From Burkholderiaceae bacterium (GTDB lineage: Bacteria; Pseudomonadota; Gammaproteobacteria; Burkholderiales; Burkholderiaceae_C), in the NCBI GenBank assembly GCA_017999135.1, contig JAGOBT010000175.1:1-6822 (forward strand): a stretch of 6,822 nt of DNA, given 5' to 3'. Positions 6,139-6,822 of the stretch are shown here, piece by piece; within the stretch, counting starts at the first letter, position 1; the number at the start of each line of letters is the position of its first letter. The position numbers and the translations under genes are program-made. A model generated the notes under the pieces. It was not told the origin of the DNA and did no database searches. It saw nothing but the letters and a program-made list of their open reading frames with translations.

Positions 6139-6822
6139 ATGACCCTGCGCCTGTTCAACACGCTGACCCGCCGCCTCGAGCCCTTCACCCCCATCGTGCC
6201 GGGCGAGGTGCGCATGTATGTGTGCGGCATGACCATCTACGACCTGTGCCACATGGGCCATGCGCGCATGATGATGGCCTTCGACGTGGTGGCGCGCTGG
6301 CTGGCCGCCAGCGGCTATGCGGTGACCTATGTGCGCAACATCACCGACATCGAGGACAAGATCATCAAGCGGGCGCTGGAGCGCGGCATCACCATCCGCG
6401 CACTGACCGACGAGATGATCGCCGCGATGCGCGACGACCTGGCCGCCATCGGCACGCTGCCGCCCACGCACGAGCCGCGCGCCACCGACTACGTGCCGCA
6501 GATGCTGGCGATGATCCGCACGCTGGAGGACAAAGGTCTGGCGTACCGCGCCGACGGCGGCGATGTGAACTTCGCGGTGCGCAAATTCGATGGCTACGGC
6601 AAGCTCTCTGGCAAGAGCATCGAAGACCTGCGCGCCGGCGAGCGCGTGGCCGTGGGCGACGACAAGCGGGATCCGCTGGATTTCGTGCTGTGGAAGGCCG
6701 CCAAGCCCGACGAGCCCGATGACGCCAAGTACGGCGGCGACTACGGCCCCGGCCGCCCCGGCTGGCACATCGAATGCTCGGCCATGGGCTGCGCGCTGCT
6801 GGGCGAGCGCTTCGACATCCAC
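6139..6822 (+). CDS. cysS: CysS, cysteinyl-tRNA synthetase (3' end missing)
   Basis: CysS charges tRNA-Cys with cysteine using ATP in the cytoplasm. The 228 visible codons stay open to the window edge and give the N-terminal half of the class I catalytic domain. The protein starts [16 protein letters not shown], as in the family. MYVCG carries the first zinc ligand (C29), and the HIGH signature appears as HMGH (38-41). [16 protein letters not shown] (64-79) is the conserved core helix region. [13 protein letters not shown] (174-186) and [10 protein letters not shown] (205-214) follow, with C213 as the second zinc ligand. The remaining zinc ligands, the KMSKS loop and the anticodon domain lie beyond 6822. 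The ATG at 6139 fits the conserved N-terminus, but no good Shine-Dalgarno is visible. It is divergent from the TPR-ppiA-ppiB-lpxH-mtfA cluster. Confidence 0.96.
   Translation, partial: MTLRLFNTLTRRLEPFTPIVPGEVRMYVCGMTIYDLCHMGHARMMMAFDVVARWLAASGYAVTYVRNITDIEDKIIKRALERGITIRALTDEMIAAMRDDLAAIGTLPPTHEPRATDYVPQMLAMIRTLEDKGLAYRADGGDVNFAVRKFDGYGKLSGKSIEDLRAGERVAVGDDKRDPLDFVLWKAAKPDEPDDAKYGGDYGPGRPGWHIECSAMGCALLGERFDIH

Noticed and set aside
5187..6722. A 511-codon plus-strand open frame running over ppiA, the TPR gene, the intergenic region and into cysS in another frame
   Set aside because: It crosses the divergent promoter region and is Arg/Pro/Gly-rich without motifs; the genes on the other strand and frame have clear family motifs.
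5641..6822. A 393-codon minus-strand open frame opposite cysS and overlapping the TPR gene
   Set aside because: It is antisense to well-conserved CysS sequence and out of frame with the TPR protein; no recognisable domain.
1..6822. Search for a new system: CRISPR arrays, toxin-antitoxin pairs, reverse transcriptases, prophage or transposon genes, riboswitches, tRNAs
   Set aside because: Every gene except the TPR protein is assigned to a known family, and no repeats with regular spacers, mobile-element genes or structured RNA motifs were seen by eye.

Overview
The window looks like ordinary chromosomal housekeeping DNA from a high-G+C betaproteobacterium, most likely order Burkholderiales. 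This rests on the very strong third-position G/C bias, on protein sequences that read like Burkholderiales versions of ClpS, ClpA, LpxH, PpiA/PpiB and CysS, and on the gene order; the genus cannot be fixed from sequence reading alone. I see no tRNA, rRNA, CRISPR array, insertion sequence, integrase or defence gene, and no clear new multi-gene system.

Layout. (1) Positions 1-2593, plus strand: the 3' end of clpS (its start lies upstream of the window) and a complete clpA, joined by a 4-base ATGA overlap. These are the N-degron adaptor and the unfoldase of the ClpAP protease. (2) Positions 2594-2681: a short gap between converging genes, filled by a hairpin-rich G+C element that looks like a dispersed intergenic repeat and may stop transcription from both sides. 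(3) Positions 2682-5945, minus strand: a tight five-gene cluster. In transcription order it holds a signal-peptide TPR protein, a periplasmic cyclophilin (ppiA), a cytoplasmic cyclophilin (ppiB), the lipid A enzyme lpxH and an MtfA-like M90 zinc peptidase. Gaps are 40, 1 and 11 bases, then a 4-base ATGA overlap, so one operon is likely. (4) Positions 5946-6138: a divergent control region with a short A+T-rich island and two strong G+C hairpins. (5) Positions 6139-6822, plus strand: the first 228 codons of cysS, cut off by the window end.

How it fits together. The minus-strand cluster is mostly envelope and protein-folding work: cyclophilins in the periplasm and cytoplasm, an exported TPR protein that may assist envelope folding, and the UDP-2,3-diacylglucosamine hydrolase of lipid A synthesis. 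The divergent cysS / ppiB-lpxH arrangement matches what is known from Escherichia coli, here with a TPR gene and ppiA between cysS and ppiB. The least understood elements are the TPR protein, the MtfA-like peptidase (whose known E. coli role, control of Mlc, may not apply here), the repeat between clpA and mtfA, and the hairpin just upstream of the cysS start.
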